64,000 nt of DNA. Source: Malania oleifera. Taxonomy: Eukaryota; Streptophyta; Magnoliopsida; Santalales; Ximeniaceae. This document shows, piece by piece, positions 58,085-64,000 of the stretch (within the stretch, counting starts at the first letter, position 1; each line of letters starts with the position of its first letter). Made by a program: the position numbers and the translations under genes. Under the pieces are notes generated by a model. It worked only from the letters and a program-made list of their open reading frames with translations, searched no databases and was not told the DNA's origin. The stretch lies in NCBI RefSeq assembly GCF_029873635.1, contig NC_080420.1, positions 124,070,719 through 124,134,718 on the forward strand. Direction: 5' to 3'.

Positions 58085-60384
58085 TGTTGATTAAGGTGTA
58101 ATCCCAAGAGGGGGGGTGAATTGGGTATTTTAAAAAATTCTTTGAAACTTATTTACCAATCAATCCCTATTTCTATGTTTAACTAATTAATGGCTGGAAT
58201 TTGATGTTGATTTGAATTACTAAATCAATGAAATCCTTTTTACCCAATTAAGTGCGTGTAAAGTTATTCAACATACACAAGCAAGCAGGAAATTAAAATA
58301 CGATGTTGAAAATAAAAAGGATAAGGGAAGAGAGAATGCAACCGTAATTTTACGAGGTTCAGCCAAAACCGGCCTACGTCCTCGCCTTGAGCAACCCACT
58401 CAAGGATACCACTATAATCTCTGCTCCTTAAATTAGGACAGAGCTTCCCTCATAATCTGCTATTTACAAGGGGTACAACTCCCTCCTAATCTGCTCCTTA
58501 CAAGAGGTATAACTTCCTCCTAATCCGCTCTGCTTACAAGAGGCATAACTTCCTCCTCACACCCGGTTCACAACCCGAACCGTGTTTACAATTTAGGCTC
58601 AAATCTACAAACACTCAATGTTGCTTCTAACAAAAGCTAGTGAGTACAATTCAAAGTCCTAATACATAATCATATGATAAAATTTGAAGCTCATGAATGC
58701 ATGAAAACGATACAATCGTTTTATGTATGATATGCTTCAACACACAAAACCTTTTTATCAAAAACTCCCAAGTAAAGAAATATTTAAAATGCTTTAGAGT
58801 ATATTAGGGTTCTAGTTCACTCTGTAAAGATGCACAAATATGTCTAATGTGAACTTGTTAAAAGCTTTATCTTGAATGTTTTATCAATCTATATCAAAAA
58901 GCTTTTTATCAAATATTTAATCACAACCCGATCTTTGTAATATGTAAATATATACGATATGTAATTCAAAGATCAAAATACTGAGTATCAAGTTTTCCAA
59001 ACAAAATATCCTTCAATAAGATAAATATTTATGAATACCAAGGATATATATTCAAGTGTTTTAATATATCTAAAATATGAATCTTTTAACTTAATACACA
59101 CTTGAATCAAACCATTCAAACAATCACACAACCTTAATCAAGTAATGATCTTGTTTAAAAAATAAATATGTATTATATGCACATCCAAGATCAACATTTT
59201 AATACTTAATCAAAAATAGATTTTTCAATAATAAGCTCTCTTAACACTATATGTATATATGTATATATACTTTAGAATCAAAAACCAATCAACCAAAAGC
59301 TAAACAACTTTCACAAGTATTGATCTTTTCAAAAACAATTTTTATATGTATGTGCACACTCAAAATCAAACTTTTCTAATGATGTTCAATAACAAGTAAT
59401 GAAATGAGAAGTTCTTGAAAATAATAACTTGAATGATCAAACCTCAATACCAAGTTGACAACCAAGATGTATAAGAGAGATCCCTTTGAGATTCTAAATT
59501 GATTTGCCCAAACTCGATGAGTAGAAGTTGAAGTGTAGGCAATCGTAGAGCAATGAGAGCAAGTTTCTCAATATTTTTCAATAATATGTATTCTTCTCTT
59601 CTTGTGTGTCTTAGCTTTTTGTCTAAGGTTTAGTTAATCAGAATATATAGTGTATAACCCTTAGGATTGATCTCAGCTGTTGGATCAATAAGATAGCTTG
59701 CGAGTTCTTTTAATAAAAAACACAATTTTAACATTCCCGTGACTTCAGGCACCTAAGGGTAAAAGTCCAGGCGACTGAAATTCCTTAAGCCTTGAAAAAA
59801 TCACGTTGGAACACAGGGTCAGGCGACCGAAGAGCCTCTGCCAGGTTCTGTCTTTCCCATTTTATTTTTTAGGCTACCGAACTTAATCTTCAGGCAACAG
59901 AATAAAATCTTCAAGCGCTTGAGGTTGAGTTCAGGCTATCGAAGTCCCCTTTTTCTTAAAATTTCTTTTCTAATTTAAAAATATGCTTTGTTCCTTTTCT
60001 TGGGTCTTTTATAAAACATATTTTTCATGATTTTAAAAACATTTCTAAGTCCCTAAGAGTTTCCTAATGATGTACATGAAATGCATGAATTCTAAAATCA
60101 TTCTAAGTTGTATTGCGCCTAAAGATAAATCATACGAAAATGTAAGTACATGAGTTCTAAATACCCATTCCCAAAATATTCTTGAACTTTGTCTGCATCT
60201 TGATTCTCATACTCTTTGAGTTCCATGGTGCTTTCTAAAATGTATCAGCTTTACTTTATGACTTCCATGACTCGTTATCTTTTCGTGCATACTTAAAATA
60301 GGTCTTGTTCACAAACTCAATGCACAGATCAAATACCAAGTGATTTGTCATTATCAAAACCGGATTGGACTCATAGAGTCAACA
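58085..60384. mobile_element. Nested 2.3-kb LTR-type insertion with 5-bp target duplication
   Basis: It starts TGTTGATTAAGG and ends AGAGTCAACA, so the ends are short inverted repeats (TGTTGA/TCAACA). It is flanked by GAATG at 58080-58084 and 60385-60389, which fits an LTR-class insertion. Near the left end is CCCAAGAGGGGGGGTGAATT, a word seen at the start of a widespread unclassified plant repeat. Near the right end is TTTGTCATTATCAAAAC. No coding region is seen, so it is a solo LTR or a non-autonomous element. A set of CAGGCGACCGAA-like words lies at 59745-59945. Confidence 0.75.
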
Positions 60385-63300
60385 GAATGGATATTAGATT
60401 CAGGATATTCCTTCCACATGTTTCCATTGAAAAATTGGTTTGAGTCCTTTACATGCTTAGAAGGAGGTCATGTTGTCCTAGGAAATAATAAGTCATGTAA
60501 AATACAGGGTATTGGGACAGTGAAGCTTTTAATACATGATGACATTGAAAGAGTGCTAAGAGATGTGAGGTACATACCTGAGCTGAAGAGAAACTTGATT
60601 TCTCTTAATAGCTTAGAAAAGATAGGGTACACGTTTAAGTCTGAAGAAGGTAGCTTGAGAGCATATAGAGGTTCACTGGTAGTGATGAAAGGGGTGCTAA
60701 AGAATGAGTTGTACACCTTGGTAGGAAAGACAGTGATTGGTGAGGCTTCACCTATCAATCACAGGGTAGAAAATCAAGTTTCTTTTTGGCATAAGAGGCT
60801 AGGACATGTTAGTCAATAAGGCCTAAAAGAGCTAGAGAAATTGGGGCTGCTTGGGGATAGGAAACTTGAGGAATTGTCATTCTGTGAGGAATATGTCTTG
60901 GGTAAGTCTACTAGGGTTAGCTTTAAGAAGTTCACTCACACCACAAAACAGACTCTTGATTACATACATTCAGACTAGTGGGGGCCTGCTACGGTTAGTT
61001 CTCATGATGGTTCTAGGTATTTTTTGTTAATTATAGATGACTTTTTTAGGAAAGTATGGATTTATATTCTAGAACATAAAAGTGATACTTTTGAAAAGTT
61101 TAAATAATGGAAAACCTTAGTTGAAACTCAAGTTGGCAGAAAAGTTAAAATACTAAGAACAGACAATAGATTAGAATACTTGTCAAATGAATTTTTTGAA
61201 TTTTATAAAGTAGAGGGCATTGCTAGACATAGGACTGTTAGGGATACTCCCCAATAGAATGGATTAACTAAAAGGATGAATATGACTATTGTTGAAAGGG
61301 TAAGATGCATGCTTGTCACTTCAGGTTTGCCCAAGACCTTTTGGGCAGAGGCTATGACCACTGTTGTATACCTTATTAATAGGTGTCATTCCTCAGCTCT
61401 AAATTTTAAAACCCCTCAAGAAATATGGTTAGGTACGCCTGCTAATTATAAGGGTTTAAAAGTTTTTGGGTACGTAGCCTATGCCCACATTAGAATTGAT
61501 AAATTAGACCCTAGGGCTATTAAATGCATTTTTGTGGGATACCTAGAGGGGGTTAAAGGCTATAAGCTCTGAGTTATAGAATGTGGAAAAAAAAATGTAT
61601 TATTAGTAGGGATGTAGTTTTTAATGAAACTAAAATGGAGGAAAAACCAGAAAATTCAGATGAAATTGTTAGGCACTCTAAAACTAATGACCTGCAACTT
61701 GAGGTGGAGCAACCCTCCACTTCTTATAGCCATTTAGAAATAGATGCTGCAGATTTTAAGGAGCAAAACTCAGAAACAGAAATCTCTGAATTAAGTAAAA
61801 CCTACCTTCTAGCACGGGATAGGGAGAGGAGGGTCATAAGACCTCCTTAAAGGTATGGGGAAGCTGATATGACAACTTCTACTCTTTCTATTGCTGAAAC
61901 AAAAATTAAGGTGGAGCCTAGGACTTTTAGAGAGGCCATGGATAGTAAAGAGGCTGAGAAATGGATTCTTGAAATGCAAGAAGAAATAGAGTCTTTAAAC
62001 AAGAATAAGACATGGGTGGTGGTACCTAGACCGGAAAAACACGAACTCATAGGATCCAAGTGGATCTTTAAGAGGAAAGAGGGAATCCTTGGAGTTGAAC
62101 CACCTAGGTATAAAGTTAGGTTAGTGGCTAAGGGATTTACACAAAGGGAAGGGGTAGATTATAATAAAATATTTTCCCCTGTTATGAGGCATTGTTCAAT
62201 TAAAATTCTATTATCTTTTGTTGCTATACATGATTTACATTTGGAACAACTTGATGTTAAAATTGCTTTCTTGCATGGTACTTTAGAAGAAACAATTTAT
62301 ATGCAAACTCCCGAGGGCTTTGATATAGAAATGAATAAAAATCATGTATGTTTATTAAAGAAATCTTTATATAGGCTGAAACAATCACCTAGACAATGGT
62401 ATAAACGATTTAATTCTTACATGATTCAAAATGATTTCTGTAGAAGCAATTATGATGGTTGTGTTTCTTATAAATCATGTGATAAATGTCATATATATTT
62501 GCTATTATATGTTGATGACATGTTGGTTGCTTGTGGAGACTTGGATATGTTAAATCAAGTTAAATGTATGCTTAAATTTGAATTTGAAATGAAAGACTTA
62601 GGACCTGTTAAAAGAATACTCAGTATGGAAATAACTAGAGAAAGGAATAAAAAACTTCTTTACTTGTCTCCAAAGTCTTATATTTCAAAGGTGTTAAAAA
62701 TATTTGGAATAAGTCATGTTAAATCTACTTTTGCTCCTGTTGCACTACATGTTAAATTGTCTAGAAAACAGTGTCTTGAAATTGAAAATGAGTCACTGTT
62801 TATGAATAGAATACCTTATGCTAGTATGGATGGTAGTGTAATGTATGCTATGGAATGTTCTAGACCTAATATATCTTATGTTGTAAGTCAAGTGAGTAGA
62901 TTTATGAGCAAACCTGAAAAACCACATTGGCATGCTTTGAAACAAATTTTTCAATACTTGTCTGGAACAAAACAAAAAGGATTAATATTTGGAAAAAGGG
63001 ATATGCATTATGAAATAGAGTTAAAAGGATATGTAGATTCTGATTATGCTGAAAATCTAGATACTAGGAAGTCTTTGTTTGGTATGGTCTTTTCTTTTTT
63101 AGGTAGTGCTATTAGTTGGAAATCACACATGCAGTCGGTGGTAGCCTTGTCTACCACGGAGGCTGAATATATTACCATGATTGAAGCCTTTAAGGAGGCT
63201 ATATGGATAAAAGGACTGTGTCTAGAGTTAGGAATGTATAGTGGAACCGTTATAATTTATTGTGACAATCACAGCACTATTCATTTGGCTAGGAATCATG

Positions 63301-63550
63301 TTTATCATGATAGCTCCAAGCATATAGATGTTAGGCTGCATTTTGTGAGGGATATTATTTCTAGTGGTGAAATAGAAGTAAGGAAAATTCCAACAACCTT
63401 TTGATATGATGACTAAAGTAGTACCTAAATCTAAGTTTGAACATTGTTCAAACTTGGTTAACCTTGGAAGTTGCTAGTGTTTGTTTTGCATGAACCGCCA
63501 TAGAAGATGCTAAGGAGGTGCAAGGGTCACAAGCTTGCCAAGGTGGAGAT

Positions 63551-63927
63551 CGGTAAGCCATAGAGGTAAATCTGTGTACATGTATTTATTTCCACCGTCT
63601 TTAATAAAGTGTCTCCGAAGGTGAGTTCCTATCATGGATGAACCACGTAAATGCGTTCTTGTGGTTTTTGTGATTTTTGCATGATTATATTTTTCTAAAA
63701 TTATTGTGGCTTTGCTGAATGTTGATTGGTGAATAAATATTTTCTTGATCAGGCTTGGCGCACACACGCATGCGTTGAAATAAGTAGGTTTCAGTTTAAG
63801 TGTGGTTGTGATTGCTGTAGAAATAAAGTCATATTTGTATTGTGATTTGTGAACACTGCCAAGAAGATTTATAATTGATTAAAATTTGTAAATTAGAATA
63901 ATAAGAAATCAGGTTATTCACACAACA
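63551..63927 (+). repeat. Right terminal repeat of the Tork-like copia
   Basis: It follows a purine-rich AAGGTGGAGAT tract and ends CACACAACA, matching the left copy throughout. The remaining 70 bases of the window are AT-rich flank with nothing recognisable. Confidence 0.78.
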
Positions 63928-64000
63928 AAAATCATGCATTAAAGAATATAATTTTAATTAAATGCCTAATTATATTTAGTATTTTAACATTGAGCTCATT

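Larger units (their letters stand above)
56796..63927 (+). mobile_element. Tork-like copia element with both terminal repeats, broken
   Basis: Terminal repeats at 56796-57188 and 63551-63927 enclose a primer site (AGTGGTATCAAAG), gag with a copia core (SLYMTKSLANRL) and a CCHC knuckle (CFVCHKEEHFKRDC). Protease (ILDSGYSFHM), integrase pieces and a long frame with reverse transcriptase (LLYVDDMLVA) and RNase H follow, ending in the DMMTKVVPKSKFEHC type of tail. The gag and tail wording fit the Tork/Tnt1 lineage. The element is broken in several places (roughly ten) and carries a 2.3-kb nested insertion. The repeats differ at about 20 of 370 aligned bases plus two small indels, which suggests a few million years at typical plant rates. 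Confidence 0.87.

Overview
The window looks like nuclear DNA of a woody or otherwise repeat-rich core eudicot. The evidence is AT-rich spacers, host genes cut by many short GT-AG introns, a plant-type aspartic protease with a plant-specific insert, a CC-NB-ARC-LRR resistance gene, a plant 40S ribosomal protein S3a gene, and dense Ty1/copia and Ty3/gypsy-type LTR debris. The species cannot be fixed from the sequence alone.

Layout. At 1522-4586 (+) is the 3' part of a G-patch/C2H2 zinc-finger gene; one of its introns has the signals of a U12-type (minor spliceosome) intron. At 5380-12224 is a tandem LTR-internal-LTR-internal-LTR array of a short-LTR copia element. It is invaded by a 2.1-kb solo LTR and by a chimeric inverted LTR. 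At 12936-16765 (-) is a 13-exon, 501-residue phytepsin-like aspartic protease that looks intact, with a TRIM-like element in one intron and a probable non-coding first exon near 17.7 kb. From 18.1 to 40.2 kb is a repeat graveyard: six large LTRs of the type that starts TGTAAC/TGTAAT and ends CATTACA, several nested (one sits inside another element's primer-binding site), one minus-strand copia, SINEs and MITEs. At 41502-45830 (+) is a single intronless CC-NB-ARC-LRR gene of 1442 codons. At 47629-54561 (-) is RPS3A (eS1), seven exons and 261 residues, one of whose introns has grown to 5.5 kb by copia, LINE and SINE insertions. At 56796-63927 (+) is a Tork-like copia element with both terminal repeats, split by a 2.3-kb nested insertion with a clean 5-bp target duplication.

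The host genes are functionally unrelated (RNA-processing-type protein, vacuolar protease, immune receptor, ribosomal protein) and do not form a pathway or cluster. Their exons carry normal splice signals. Most of the unusual structure lies in the repeats. Every large LTR checked carries a private tandem minisatellite at about the same relative position, several carry arrays of a short palindrome (TCGTCGACGA), and one LTR is a head-to-head chimera hinged on a 14-bp perfect palindrome. I found no convincing previously undescribed gene system. The best leads are these LTR architectures, the U12-type intron, and two departures from consensus in the resistance gene.
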